Shown here in pieces: positions 32,985-41,445 of a DNA stretch of 64,000 nt. This DNA is from Xanthomonas cucurbitae (lineage in GTDB: Bacteria > Pseudomonadota > Gammaproteobacteria > Xanthomonadales > Xanthomonadaceae). The notes beneath the pieces are model-generated. The model saw nothing but the letters and a program-made list of their open reading frames with translations, had not been told where the DNA came from and did not search any database. Position numbers and translations under genes: made by a program. How positions within the stretch are numbered: position 1 is the first letter of the stretch; every line of letters begins with the position of its first letter. The stretch is taken from assembly GCF_002939885.1 (NCBI RefSeq), contig NZ_MDED01000017.1, forward strand, positions 36,875 through 100,874. Reading direction: 5' to 3'.

Positions 32985-33698
32985 ATGGCGCATTCCGCAT
33001 CCCGTCGAAAACTGTTGCAATGCGCCTGTTGTGCGCCCGTCGCCGCCGCCGCCGCTTCCCTTCCGTTTGCGTTGCGCGCGGCCCCGTCGAAGAAGACCGA
33101 GCTGAATGCCGAGCAGGCATTGCAGGTCCTGCGCGATGGCAATGCCGCCTTCGTGGAGAACCGCCCGAAGAAGGTGATTTCCGACAGCAAGCGTCGCCTG
33201 GAGCTGGCCTTGGGGCAGACGCCGTTCGTGATTCTGGTGTCGTGCTCCGATTCGCGCGTGCCGCCGGAGTTGTTGTTCGGGCGGGGCCTGGGTGAGATGT
33301 TCATCGTCCGCAATGCCGGCAACACCGTGGATACCACCGCGTTGGGGTCGATCGAATATGCGGTCAGCCAGCTCGGTGTGCCGCTGGTCGTGGTGATGGG
33401 GCACGAAAGCTGCGGCGCGGTGGCTGCGGCGGTGTCGGTGGTGGAGCAGGGCGCGTTCTTTCCCGGCGCCATTGGCGCGATGATCGAGCCGATTGTTCCG
33501 GCGGTGCTGACCGCCAAGAGCAAGGGGGGCGATGACCTGCTGGCAGCTTCGGTCAAGGCCAACGTCAAGCGCACGGTCGACCGCCTGCGCGGCGCGTCCG
33601 AACCGGCCCTGCTCGAACCGCTACGCGCAGGCAATGTCCGCGTCGTCGGTGCGTATTACACCTTGAAGGACGGCAAGGTGGATTTCTTCGACGTGTGA
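32985..33698 (+). CDS. Beta-carbonic anhydrase with twin-arginine signal
   Basis: Interconverts CO2 and bicarbonate. The 237-residue protein begins with a Tat-type signal (SRRKLLQ, then a hydrophobic run ending FALRAAP), so it should be exported folded to the periplasm, unlike cytosolic Can. The beta-class zinc site is complete: Cys87, Asp89 and Arg91 in SCSDSRV, His140 and Cys143 in GHESCG. GGGG lies about eight bases before ATG 32985. The preceding gap (32688-32984) holds no other gene. A strong terminator follows at 33797. It probably supplies bicarbonate or buffers pH in the periplasm; inference only. Confidence 0.93.
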   Translation: MAHSASRRKLLQCACCAPVAAAAASLPFALRAAPSKKTELNAEQALQVLRDGNAAFVENRPKKVISDSKRRLELALGQTPFVILVSCSDSRVPPELLFGRGLGEMFIVRNAGNTVDTTALGSIEYAVSQLGVPLVVVMGHESCGAVAAAVSVVEQGAFFPGAIGAMIEPIVPAVLTAKSKGGDDLLAASVKANVKRTVDRLRGASEPALLEPLRAGNVRVVGAYYTLKDGKVDFFDV

Positions 33699-33796
33699 GC
33701 CGGTGACGCATGCTCGGGCGTGCGAAACCGGATGCAGTCGGATTCTCCCATTCTGGGATGAAGCCGGCTGTATGCCCTGGTCAACGCAACGAAAGA

Positions 33797-33820
33797 AGCC
33801 GGCAGCGATGCCGGCTTTTT
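33797..33820 (+). terminator. Intrinsic terminator downstream of carbonic anhydrase
   Basis: AGCCGGCA (33797-33804), loop GCGA and TGCCGGCT (33809-33816), followed by a T tract to 33820. Confidence 0.85.
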
Positions 33821-33905
33821 CGTCTCTCCATTCTGGCGCGCGAGATGGGCGATGCAGCGCCGCGCGAACCGACACGCGCGGGCATCCGCCGGGCGGCGCG
33901 TCAGC

Positions 33906-35036
33906 TCAAAACCACTCCAGCAACGACACGCCCACGCCCACGTAGGTGGCCTTGTGGTTGTAGTCGATCATGCTTTCGCCGTAGCCATCGAATACCTGCA
34001 CATGGCCGCGCAACAGGTTGGTGATGGGAAACCCGTAGTCCACCTGCAGCGAGCCGTGCGAACGGTCGCCGCCGCGTAGCGAGTGGCGCGCGATCAGCGC
34101 CACTTCGTGGCCGTCCTTGTTGTAGACCAGGGTGGCGTCGCCGCGGCCTATGTAGTCCTCGATATCGGGATTGTTGTCGTCGGCACGGTCTTCCTTGATG
34201 CGGAACCACGGACGCAGGGTCAATGCCCAGTTCTCGCGATCCAGCCCGATATTGAGGATCACCCGGTTCCACGAGCGCGACAGCGGGTCGGCGCGGCCGT
34301 TGGACATATGGTTGAGGCTGATGCCGCTCATGCGTCCCTTCCAGCCAAAGAGGCTGTAGTTGTTGCGGAACACCAGCATCGCTTCGGGTTCGTAGTTGGT
34401 TTCGCGAAACGGGCGCGAGGCGTCGGCGTTGTAGGCCTGCCAGCGCGAGCTCTGGGTGTAGCCCATCCAGATGTCGCCGTTGTCGCCGAACAGGTCTTCG
34501 GCCACCTTGGTCTTGAAGCTGAGCTGGAACTTCAGTTCCGCGCTGTCCAGCGGCTGCGGCGTGGACACCGAATTGGCCGGGTTGGGCGACTGCGGGGTGC
34601 GGTTGGTGTCGCTGGTCCAGAACACCGGCAGCAGATACACCGGCTTGTAGCCGCGCAGCTGGAAGGTGCCCAGCTTGGAATCCTTGGCCAGTTCCCAGCG
34701 GCGATCCAGCAGCGAGCCGCGGCCGGCATTGGCCACCGCTTCCTCGACCCGCTCGTCCCGTGCGTCGGCGCGAAAAAAGTCGCCAACGCGGTTGCGTGTG
34801 CGCGCGTCGTCGGGCTTGGCGGCCTGTTTGGCCAACTGCGCCTGCGCGTCCGCCTGCTGGGTGGCCTGCGGGGTATGGCCCAGCGCCTGGTCATAGCAGG
34901 CCAGGCGCGCGGCATCGGAGGTCACGGAGGTACAGGCCTGCGGCGAGGCAGGTTGTGCGGCAATTTCCTGTGCCTGCGCCACCGGGGCGGTCGCCAGGGC
35001 GATCAGGAGCAACGGGCGGGTACGTGGTAGAGGCAT
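33906..35036 (-). CDS. pldA: Outer-membrane phospholipase A1
   Basis: A 376-residue outer-membrane beta-barrel lipase that hydrolyses misplaced phospholipids in the outer leaflet. A signal peptide is at about 1-20 (ending VAQA). The N-terminal extension has a Cys pair and Gln/Ala-rich helix. The barrel carries the active site in SLNHMSNGRADPLSRSWNRV (catalytic His and Ser of the NHxSNG motif, then the Asn) and ends in the Phe signature SLLEWF. Length exceeds E. coli OMPLA (about 289), the surplus being N-terminal. ATG 35036 is the start that gives the signal sequence. Confidence 0.93.
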   Translation of the reverse strand: MPLPRTRPLLLIALATAPVAQAQEIAAQPASPQACTSVTSDAARLACYDQALGHTPQATQQADAQAQLAKQAAKPDDARTRNRVGDFFRADARDERVEEAVANAGRGSLLDRRWELAKDSKLGTFQLRGYKPVYLLPVFWTSDTNRTPQSPNPANSVSTPQPLDSAELKFQLSFKTKVAEDLFGDNGDIWMGYTQSSRWQAYNADASRPFRETNYEPEAMLVFRNNYSLFGWKGRMSGISLNHMSNGRADPLSRSWNRVILNIGLDRENWALTLRPWFRIKEDRADDNNPDIEDYIGRGDATLVYNKDGHEVALIARHSLRGGDRSHGSLQVDYGFPITNLLRGHVQVFDGYGESMIDYNHKATYVGVGVSLLEWF

Positions 35037-35226
35037 GGGGCTGGGGCCAAGAGGGGCGCCAGGCCGGCGCGATGCTGGGCAGCTTAATGGCGACCCCTGC
35101 ATACGTGACGTGTACACAGCCGCATAACAACTGTCGTCGCTGCGGCAGGTGCCGCCCACGTCGCGGCACGCGTCAGCGGCTTGTCTGGCCGGGGCGCCAC
35201 GTCGGCCGCTGCCGTTTGGCCGGCGC

Positions 35227-35718
35227 TCAGAACAGCCAGGCGACCGCAAACACGCCGAGCATGCACAGCCCCAGCGCCAGCTTGGTGGCGGTGCCCAGCA
35301 CGATGCCCAGCCAGGTGCCGACGCCGACCCGGGTGGCCTGGCCGGTCTTGCGGGTCTGCAGATATTCGCCCAGCCAGGCGCCGGCAAACGGGCCGACGAA
35401 CAGGCCGATTGGCAGGAACAGCAGGCCGGCGAAGGCGCCGACCACTGCGCCCCACATCGCCGCCTTGCTGGCGCCCACGCGTCGGGCACCGTAGACGGTG
35501 GCCAGCAGGTCGACCAGGAACGACAGTGCGGTGATCGCGGCAAGGATGAGCAACGCCACCCAGCCCACATGCGCAAAGCCGTCGGCCCAGGCTACCAGCA
35601 GCAAGCCGGCGAAGACCAGCGGTAACCCGGGCAATGCGGGCAGGATCACGCCGGCCAGGCCAACCAGCACCAGCACGGTGGCCAGGACGTAATAGACGAC
35701 GGTGGTGTCCATGGTCAT
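35227..35718 (-). CDS. DUF456 family membrane protein
   Basis: A 163-residue inner-membrane protein with about four to five hydrophobic segments (YYVLATVLVLVGLAGVI, LPLVFAGLLLVAW, VALLILAAITAL, a long GAVVGAFAGLLFLP segment and a final LALGLCMLGVFAV). The GARRVGASKAAMWGAVVGAFAG glycine-rich stretch is the family's recognisable core. Function is unknown for the family. The start is MTMDTT at 35718, with a second Met two codons later. It diverges from the cold-shock gene, sharing a 220-base control region with paired TTGCGCAA palindromes. Confidence 0.85.
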   Translation of the reverse strand: MTMDTTVVYYVLATVLVLVGLAGVILPALPGLPLVFAGLLLVAWADGFAHVGWVALLILAAITALSFLVDLLATVYGARRVGASKAAMWGAVVGAFAGLLFLPIGLFVGPFAGAWLGEYLQTRKTGQATRVGVGTWLGIVLGTATKLALGLCMLGVFAVAWLF

Positions 35719-35740
35719 GGAAAGGTGCCCTGTTTCAGAC

Positions 35741-35786
35741 TTGAAATGCTTGCGCAAGGGGTGCTTGAAAATTGATTTTGCGCAAG
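35741..35786. promoter_or_regulatory. Repeated TTGAAA/TTGCGCAAG motifs in divergent promoter region
   Basis: TTGAAA followed by TTGCGCAAG occurs twice (35741-35758 and 35765-35786). TTGCGCAA is itself a perfect 8-base palindrome, at 35750-35757 and 35778-35785, 28 bases apart. The placement between the DUF456 and cold-shock genes suggests a pair of operator sites. No known regulator is matched. Confidence 0.35.
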
Positions 35787-35939
35787 TTAAGTTGCAGCCG
35801 CTGTTGTTTGCAAAGGTCACCGTGAATCGTGGCCTGATGCGGTAACTCACCCGATCCGCGACGTCCCGTTCCTCGCCTTCTCCTTGCAACCACAGCCACC
35901 ACCGCCAGTCCATCACAGTGTCGTAGGGAGTCAGTCGAG

Positions 35940-36155
35940 ATGTCCAACATCGAACGCGAACACGGTGTCGTGAAGTGGTTCAACGATGCCAAGGGCTTTG
36001 GATTCATCAGTCGCGAGAACGGCGAAGACGTCTTCGTCCATTTCCGCGCGATCCAGATCCAGGGCTTCAAGAGTCTCAAGGAAGGTCAGAAGGTCAGCTT
36101 CACCGTCGTGCAGGGCCAAAAGGGACTGCAGGCCGACGCGGTGCAAGTGGTCTGA
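35940..36155 (+). CDS. Cold-shock domain protein (CspA family)
   Basis: A 71-residue single-stranded nucleic-acid chaperone. RNP1 is KGFGFIS and RNP2 is VFVHF, with the expected aromatic surface (KWFND). It covers a single five-stranded cold-shock domain. A leader of up to about 150 bases may precede it, as is common for csp genes regulated by RNA structure. GGGAG lies 14 bases before the ATG. A bidirectional terminator follows directly. Confidence 0.95.
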   Translation: MSNIEREHGVVKWFNDAKGFGFISRENGEDVFVHFRAIQIQGFKSLKEGQKVSFTVVQGQKGLQADAVQVV

Positions 36156-36181
36156 AAGCAGGATCGCCAGCGCATCGCCTG

Positions 36182-36215
36182 CAGCAGAAAGGCCCGTCAC
36201 CGGGCCTTTCTGCTG
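36182..36215. terminator. Bidirectional hairpin terminator between csp and glycine-zipper gene
   Basis: CAGCAGAAAGGCCCG (36182-36196), loop TCAC and the exact complement (36201-36215). The arms end in A- and T-containing tracts that can serve both convergent genes. Confidence 0.75.
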
Positions 36216-36239
36216 TTCGCCGTTGGCAGTGCGCAGCGG

Positions 36240-36722
36240 TCAGCGCAGCACGACACGCCCGTTGACCACGCGCACGTAGGCGTTCTCGCGCACGCCGTCC
36301 AGGTCGCGCTGGTTCACCACGATCACCCGGCCATCGTCCATGCGCACCTGCACGTCGAAACTGGAACTGGTGACGTTGTTCTGGATGGCATTGCCGGCCA
36401 GCGCGCCGGCCGCTGCGCCAGCCACGGCCGAGACGTTCTTGTTGCCCTTGCTGCCGCCGGTTTCCTTGGAAATCTGGCGGCCGGCCACGGCGCCGACGAT
36501 GCCGCCCAGGACCGCGCCGGTGCCGGTCGGAGCCGTGCGGGTCGGGCCGACTTCGTCGATGCGGGTGACGGTACCGCAATCGACGCAGCGCGGTGCCGGC
36601 TGCGCATAGCCACGGTCGTAGCCGCGGTCACCGCGATAGCTGCCGTACTGGGGCTGGGAGGTGGCGCAGCCAACCAGGGTTGCGGTTGCAGCCAGGCCGA
36701 TAACGAGCAGTCGGGTCTTCAT
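36240..36722 (-). CDS. Glycine-zipper 2TM-domain lipoprotein
   Basis: A 160-residue envelope lipoprotein. The lipobox VGCA gives Cys at about 19, followed by a Tyr/Gly-rich linker with CVDC. The glycine-zipper segment GAVLGGIVGAVAG ... VAGAAAGALAGNAIQ is the SlyB/17-kDa antigen type, followed by a small soluble tail (VRMDDGRVIVVNQRD). Such proteins sit in the outer membrane and are often linked to envelope stress. ATG 36722 gives the signal sequence. A paralogous, longer glycine-zipper protein lies at 39.3 kb. Confidence 0.88.
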   Translation of the reverse strand: MKTRLLVIGLAATATLVGCATSQPQYGSYRGDRGYDRGYAQPAPRCVDCGTVTRIDEVGPTRTAPTGTGAVLGGIVGAVAGRQISKETGGSKGNKNVSAVAGAAAGALAGNAIQNNVTSSSFDVQVRMDDGRVIVVNQRDLDGVRENAYVRVVNGRVVLR

Positions 36723-36843
36723 GGGATGTCTCCGGAGTGGTTCTGAAGGCGGTCGGGGCCGCGGCGATGTCATCCTGTGGTGGTCCAGGTGAACGGCCTG
36801 CCAACTGGAGCACTCCAGGCTTAACGAAACCCGAGCGTCCTAT

Positions 36844-37272
36844 TCATCGAAAGTCGCGGTGGCAGGCTTCACAGGCATCGGAAACCTGCGCTGCCAACCC
36901 GGCAATGGCGGCGCAATCGGCCGCTGGCGCGTGTTGCGCGCCGTCCAGCGTCGCGCGCAGCGTGCCGGCATGTTCCGCAAAGCGGCGGTCCTCGCCCAGG
37001 GGTGCAAATGCCGGTTCCAGCTCGTTGGCAAGCAGGCGCAACGAGCGCAGGCGCGCATGTTGCTGCGCCGGGACGCAGGCCGTGCCGGGCGGGGGGCGCA
37101 ACGCGCGCAGTTGGTAGGCCATCACGTGCATCAGGCTGTCCGGCACCGGGTCGCGCCGGGCCTGCAGTACGCGTGCCACCATCACGGTGGTCACCAGTCC
37201 GATCAGCACGCCCAGCACCAGCATGAAGGCGTAGCGCGCCGCGCGCGATTGGTTTGGAGGGGCATCGGTCAT
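36844..37272 (-). CDS. Membrane-anchored small c-type cytochrome (class II-like)
   Basis: A 142-residue protein with one N-terminal membrane anchor (ARYAFMLVLGVLIGLVTTVMVARVL) and a helical periplasmic part. The heme-binding CEACH lies only three residues before the end (CEACHRDFR), as in cytochromes c' and c556. A class II four-helix bundle is therefore likely. The electron partner is unknown, and no oxidase genes adjoin. The start at 37272 was chosen because it opens the anchor; the open frame upstream runs into the divergent tcdA. Confidence 0.75.
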   Translation of the reverse strand: MTDAPPNQSRAARYAFMLVLGVLIGLVTTVMVARVLQARRDPVPDSLMHVMAYQLRALRPPPGTACVPAQQHARLRSLRLLANELEPAFAPLGEDRRFAEHAGTLRATLDGAQHAPAADCAAIAGLAAQVSDACEACHRDFR

Positions 37273-37342
37273 GGCGATTGCTCTGGCAGCGGGGCGTGCG
37301 GATGGGCGGACGCGCCGCAGGTGGCGCGCGTAAAATAGGGCG

Positions 37343-38173
37343 ATGAAAGCACAATGGCGTGAACGCTTTGCCGGTATCGACCGGCTGTATGGAGTCGGCA
37401 CGGTAGAGCGCCTGGCCGCCTGCCGCGTGGCGGTGGTTGGCATGGGCGGGGTGGGCTCGTGGGTGGTGGAGGCGCTGGCGCGTACCGGCGTGGGCCACAT
37501 CCGCCTGATCGATGCGGACGATCTGTGCGTGTCCAATACCAATCGGCAGTTGCCGGCGCTGGCCGGGCAGTACGGGCGCAACAAGGCGCGCGCGATGGCC
37601 GAGCGCTGCGTGGCGATCAACCCCGAGATCGCGGCCGATGCGGTGGAGTCCTTCCTCACCGCCGGCAATATCGACACGTTGCTGGGTGATGGCCTGGATC
37701 TGGTGATCGATGCCTGCGACAGCTTCCGGGTCAAGGTGGAAACCATTGCCTGGTGCCGCCGGCGCAAGCTGCCGCTGCTGACCGTAGGGGCCGCCGGCGG
37801 GCGCACCGATCCCACCCTGGTGCGGGTGCGCGATGTCTCGCGTACCGAACACGATGCGATGCTGGCGCTGATCCGCAAGAAGCTGCGCAGCGAGTTCAAC
37901 TTCCCCAAGAATCCGCAGCGCTATTTCGGCGTGCCGGCGGTGTATTCGCTGGAGAACGTCAAGTATCCGCAGGCCGACGGCAGCGTGTGCGGTATCCGTC
38001 CGCAGCTCGACGCCGATGCCACGCTCAAGCTGGACTGCGGCGCCGGGCTGGGCGCGGCCACGCATATCACCGGCACCTTCGCGTTCGTGGCGGTCGGCAA
38101 GGCGCTGGAGATGCTGCTCAAGCCCAAGGCCGGTGCGGCCACGGCAGCGGCAGCGCTTGCCGCAGCGTCGTAA
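37343..38173 (+). CDS. tcdA: tRNA threonylcarbamoyladenosine dehydratase
   Basis: A 276-residue E1-like (ThiF/MoeB fold) enzyme that uses ATP to cyclise t6A37 of ANN-decoding tRNAs to ct6A. The nucleotide loop is VVGMGGVGSWVVEAL, with DADDLCVSNTNRQ and DACDSFRVK following as in E. coli TcdA (CsdL/YgdL). FPKNPQRYFGVPAVYSLENV is a conserved late motif. An Ala-rich tail of about 20 residues is unusual but common in high-GC orthologs. It stands as a single gene. Confidence 0.94.
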   Translation: MKAQWRERFAGIDRLYGVGTVERLAACRVAVVGMGGVGSWVVEALARTGVGHIRLIDADDLCVSNTNRQLPALAGQYGRNKARAMAERCVAINPEIAADAVESFLTAGNIDTLLGDGLDLVIDACDSFRVKVETIAWCRRRKLPLLTVGAAGGRTDPTLVRVRDVSRTEHDAMLALIRKKLRSEFNFPKNPQRYFGVPAVYSLENVKYPQADGSVCGIRPQLDADATLKLDCGAGLGAATHITGTFAFVAVGKALEMLLKPKAGAATAAAALAAAS

Positions 38174-38202
38174 TCGCATCCTGAACATGCCGCCGTGCGC
38201 GG

Positions 38203-38976
38203 CTATCCGCTGGCCGGCAAGCGGAACAGGCGGCGCGCGTTGGCGGTGGTCTGCGCCGCGATGACGGCGGCGTCTTCCCCGCGCAGCTGTGCGATGCAAT
38301 CCAGCACCGTGCGCAGCTGGGCCGGCTCGTTGCGCTGGCCGCGGATGCTGGCGTCCGGCTGATCGGGGGCGTCGGTTTCCAGCAACAGGTGCTGCAGCGG
38401 CATGGTCGCCACCAGCCGGCGCAGGCGATTGGCGCGCGGGTAGGTCACCGGCCCGCCGAGGCCGATCATGAAATCCAGTGTCCACAGCTGCCGGGCCTGT
38501 TCGGGGCTGCCGGCAAAGCTGTGCACCACGCCACGCAGGCCGCCCACGGCCTTGATGCGGGCGATGACCTCTTCGGTGGCGCGGCGTGCATGCACGATCA
38601 GCGGCAGGTCGAAGCGCTTGGCCAGCCGCAACTGGCCATCGAAGTAGTCGCGCTGCGCCTGCACATCCAGCCCATCCAGGTAGAAATCCAGTCCGCACTC
38701 GCCGATGGCGCAGGCGCGCTCGCGCGCGATCCAGTCGGCCAGCGCCTCCAGATGTTCGGGACGATGCTGGTCCAGAAAGATTGGGTGCAGCCCGTAGGCC
38801 GGGTATAGCCCCGGTGCCTGCGTGCACACCTCGCGCAGGCCCGCCCAGCTGGCCGCGGTGATGGCGGGGATCACCTGTTGCATCACGCCGGCAGCATGCG
38901 CGCGGGCGATGACGGCAGCGCGGTCATGGTCGAATTCGCCGGCATCCAGATGGCAGTGACTGTCGATCAACTCCAT
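38203..38976 (-). CDS. TatD family deoxyribonuclease / metal-dependent hydrolase
   Basis: A 257-residue TIM-barrel hydrolase with 3'-5' exonuclease or AP-type activity in characterised members. Metal ligands are in DSHCHLD, GECGLDFY, VHARRA and LETDAP. Its ATG shares the A with the TGA of the upstream 71-residue membrane-protein gene (TGATG), so the two are translationally coupled. Among TatD paralogs it resembles YjjV/YcfH rather than being assignable to a specific one. Confidence 0.92.
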   Translation of the reverse strand: MELIDSHCHLDAGEFDHDRAAVIARAHAAGVMQQVIPAITAASWAGLREVCTQAPGLYPAYGLHPIFLDQHRPEHLEALADWIARERACAIGECGLDFYLDGLDVQAQRDYFDGQLRLAKRFDLPLIVHARRATEEVIARIKAVGGLRGVVHSFAGSPEQARQLWTLDFMIGLGGPVTYPRANRLRRLVATMPLQHLLLETDAPDQPDASIRGQRNEPAQLRTVLDCIAQLRGEDAAVIAAQTTANARRLFRLPASG

Positions 38977-39191
38977 CAGCGGCGGCGCGCGGGTGCCGGC
39001 AGCGGTGCCTTGCGGGTCTTCCAGTTCGCCAGCAGCAGCGTGGTCAGGCCAAACAACACCTCGTCCAGCAACGGAAGCGGGTCCGGCAGCATCAGATCCG
39101 CTGCAAACACCACCGCCGCCAGTTTGAATAGCGTGGGGTAGCGCAGTTTTCCGGCCCACTCCAGCGCCCGCGTGATGAAAGGATTTCGCAT
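38976..39191 (-). CDS. Small two-TM membrane protein, 71 aa
   Basis: An unassigned 71-residue protein with two hydrophobic segments (FKLAAVVFAADLMLP and LDEVLFGLTTLLLANW) joined by a Pro/Asp turn, and a basic tail. Similar small proteins are annotated as a DUF in Xanthomonas, possibly DUF6116. The stop overlaps the tatD-like start by one base, so it is the first gene of a two-gene unit. Function is unknown. Confidence 0.7.
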   Translation of the reverse strand: MRNPFITRALEWAGKLRYPTLFKLAAVVFAADLMLPDPLPLLDEVLFGLTTLLLANWKTRKAPLPAPARRR

Positions 39192-39336
39192 GCATCGGCT
39201 CCTGCTGTTAGAAGTGCATGAAGTAAGCGCTAGCTGAACTTAACTGTCGCGTTCATGAGCGAGCGCGTTTTCGTTCAGGGTTGCCATGCTGGAATCAAGC
39301 CGTCAACAACGCGGCGCGTTCCGCAGGGAGCTGGTG

Positions 39337-40131
39337 ATGAAAAGCAATACGACAACTATACTGGTCGCTGCCGGTGCCTTGCTGGTGGGAGGCGTGGCTA
39401 CGGCCGCCTTCATGAACAACCGTCCATCATCCGGCGACTTCGTCGCCAACGGCCAGCCGGCCCCGCGCGGTCTGGAATACGCCGACGTGGTCAAGGTGGC
39501 GCCGATCACCGAGCGCGAGCCGCAATACGCGCAGGTCATCAACAGCAACGCGATCCGCGAGACCACCACCAGTTCGTCGCCGCGCGAAGTGTGCCGCGAC
39601 GTGGTGGTGCAGGAGCGCCTGCCCGAGCGCGACGGCAACGTCGGTGGCACGGTGGCCGGTGCGGTCATCGGTGGCCTGATCGGCAACCAGATCGGCGGTG
39701 GCAACGGCCGCAAGCTGGCGACCGCCGCAGGTGCGGTGGGTGGCGGCTTTATCGGTAACCGCGTAGACCGCAACCATGTTGGCGGCCGCGTGGTGGACCG
39801 TACCGAGCGCCAGTGCCACACCGAAAATGCCAATTCGTCGTCCTCGCGCGTGGTCGGCTATGACGTGACCTACCGCAATGCCGATGGCACCACCGGCACC
39901 ATGCGCATGGACAGCAAGCCGGGCGAGCGCATCTCGCTGGGCGATGCCGACAACGTGGTGGCCTATGACGTGACCTACCGCTACGACGGTTTCGAAAAGA
40001 CCGTGCGCATGAACGACAAGCCGGCCAGCGATCGCCTGCCGGTGGTCGATGGCCAACTGGTGACCCAGACCGCCTCGGCGGCGGGCGATGCCGGCCTGCC
40101 TCGCGACGGCATGGGCCGTAGCCGCCAATAA
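39337..40131 (+). CDS. Glycine-zipper 2TM-domain envelope protein
   Basis: A 264-residue protein with an N-terminal signal-anchor (TTTILVAAGALLVGGVATAAF) and no lipobox. It then has a Cys-containing region, the glycine zipper (GGTVAGAVIGGLIGNQIGGGNG ... GAVGGGFIGNR) and two repeats of a YDVTYR motif (VVGYDVTYRNADG and VVAYDVTYRYDGF). It resembles the UmoD/RcnB-like surface proteins that combine a zipper with a small beta-repeat. GGGAG precedes ATG 39337. A strong terminator follows. Confidence 0.87.
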   Translation: MKSNTTTILVAAGALLVGGVATAAFMNNRPSSGDFVANGQPAPRGLEYADVVKVAPITEREPQYAQVINSNAIRETTTSSSPREVCRDVVVQERLPERDGNVGGTVAGAVIGGLIGNQIGGGNGRKLATAAGAVGGGFIGNRVDRNHVGGRVVDRTERQCHTENANSSSSRVVGYDVTYRNADGTTGTMRMDSKPGERISLGDADNVVAYDVTYRYDGFEKTVRMNDKPASDRLPVVDGQLVTQTASAAGDAGLPRDGMGRSRQ

Positions 40132-40155
40132 TCGGGGCATCGCGCAACGCACGAC

Positions 40156-40182
40156 AGAGCCGGCATCGCCGGCTCTTTTTTT
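40156..40182 (+). terminator. Intrinsic terminator after glycine-zipper gene
   Basis: AGAGCCGGC (40156-40164), loop ATC and GCCGGCTCT (40168-40176), followed by a T tract to 40182. Confidence 0.88.
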
Positions 40183-40274
40183 GCGTCGATCCACGCCGAC
40201 AGCCGCCTTGCGCCACGGGCCGGGCAACTGGCAGATAATCGCTGCTTCCCCTGTTGCGAAGAGCGGAGCTGCCG

Positions 40275-41432
40275 GTGCGTCCCGATGACCTGTTCGATGT
40301 GCGTGCGCGACTGACCGAGGAAGAACGGGCGGTACAGGATGCGGTGGCGCGTTTTACCGATGCACGCGTGTTGCCGGCGATCGGCGCTGCCTTCGATGCG
40401 GGGCATTTCCCGCACGAGTGGGTGCCGGAGTTGGCGCAACTGGGCCTGCTGGGCGCCAGCCTGCCCACCGATGTCGGCGGCGCGGGCCTGGGCGCGGTGT
40501 CCTACGGGCTGATCTGCCAGGAACTGGAACGCGGCGACAGCGGCCTGCGCAGTTTTGTCAGCGTGCAGTCCTCGCTGTGCATGTATCCCATCCACGCCTA
40601 CGGCAGCGATGCGCAGCGGCACCGTTGGCTACCGGAGATGGCGGCCGGCCGGGTGATTGGCTGTTTCGGCCTGAGCGAGGCGCAAGGCGGCTCGGATCCG
40701 GCGGCGATGACCACGCGCGCGGTGCGCGACGGCGACGGCTGGCGCTTGAATGGCGCCAAGATGTGGATCACCAACGGCAGCATCGCCGCGCTGGCGATCA
40801 TCTGGGCACATACCGACGATGGCGTGTGCGGCTTTCTGGTGGAAACCGACAGTCCCGGCTTCAGTGCGCAGGACATCGCGCACAAGATGAGTCTGCGCGC
40901 GTCAGTCACCTCGGCCTTGTTCCTGGACAACGTATTCGTGCCCGAGCAGATGCGACTGCCGAATGCGGCCGGGCTGAAGGCGCCCCTGGGATGCCTCAGC
41001 CAGGCACGTTACGGCATCGCTTGGGGCGCGATCGGTGCGGCGGTGGCCTGCCTGCGCGAGGCACTGGCCTATGCCGGCGAGCGCATCCTGTTCGGGCGGC
41101 CGCTGGCTGCCACGCAGAGCGCGCAGATCAAACTGGCGGAGATGGCGCGGCGGATCTCCACCGCGCAGCTGCTGGCGCTGCAGCTCGGTCGCCTGAAAGA
41201 GGCCGGTACGCTGCGGCCAGAGCAGATATCGCTGGCGAAATGGAATAATTGCCGCATGGCACTGGACGTGGCGCGCGAGTGCCGCGATCTGCTGGGCGCG
41301 GCCGGCATCACCACCGACCATGTGGCGATCCGGCATGCGCTGAACCTGGAATCGGTGATTACCTACGAGGGTACCGAGACCGTGCATCAGCTCGTGGTGG
41401 GCCGTGCGTTGACGGGACTCAATGCGTTTTGA
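40275..41432 (+). CDS. Acyl-CoA dehydrogenase, glutaryl-CoA dehydrogenase type
   Basis: A 385-residue FAD enzyme that probably oxidises and decarboxylates glutaryl-CoA in lysine/tryptophan degradation. The FAD/substrate signatures are CFGLSEAQGGSDPAAM and MWITNGSIA. The late motif TYEGTETVHQLVVGRALTG supplies the catalytic Glu in the position used by glutaryl-CoA dehydrogenases. It has no signal peptide. GTG 40275 was preferred: GGAG lies six bases upstream and the protein then starts RPDDLFDVRARLTEEE, like its relatives. A TTG at 40254 is the alternative. The following gene overlaps or abuts this one. Confidence 0.88.
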   Translation: MRPDDLFDVRARLTEEERAVQDAVARFTDARVLPAIGAAFDAGHFPHEWVPELAQLGLLGASLPTDVGGAGLGAVSYGLICQELERGDSGLRSFVSVQSSLCMYPIHAYGSDAQRHRWLPEMAAGRVIGCFGLSEAQGGSDPAAMTTRAVRDGDGWRLNGAKMWITNGSIAALAIIWAHTDDGVCGFLVETDSPGFSAQDIAHKMSLRASVTSALFLDNVFVPEQMRLPNAAGLKAPLGCLSQARYGIAWGAIGAAVACLREALAYAGERILFGRPLAATQSAQIKLAEMARRISTAQLLALQLGRLKEAGTLRPEQISLAKWNNCRMALDVARECRDLLGAAGITTDHVAIRHALNLESVITYEGTETVHQLVVGRALTGLNAF

Positions 41433-41445
41433 CAAGGAGTGGGCG

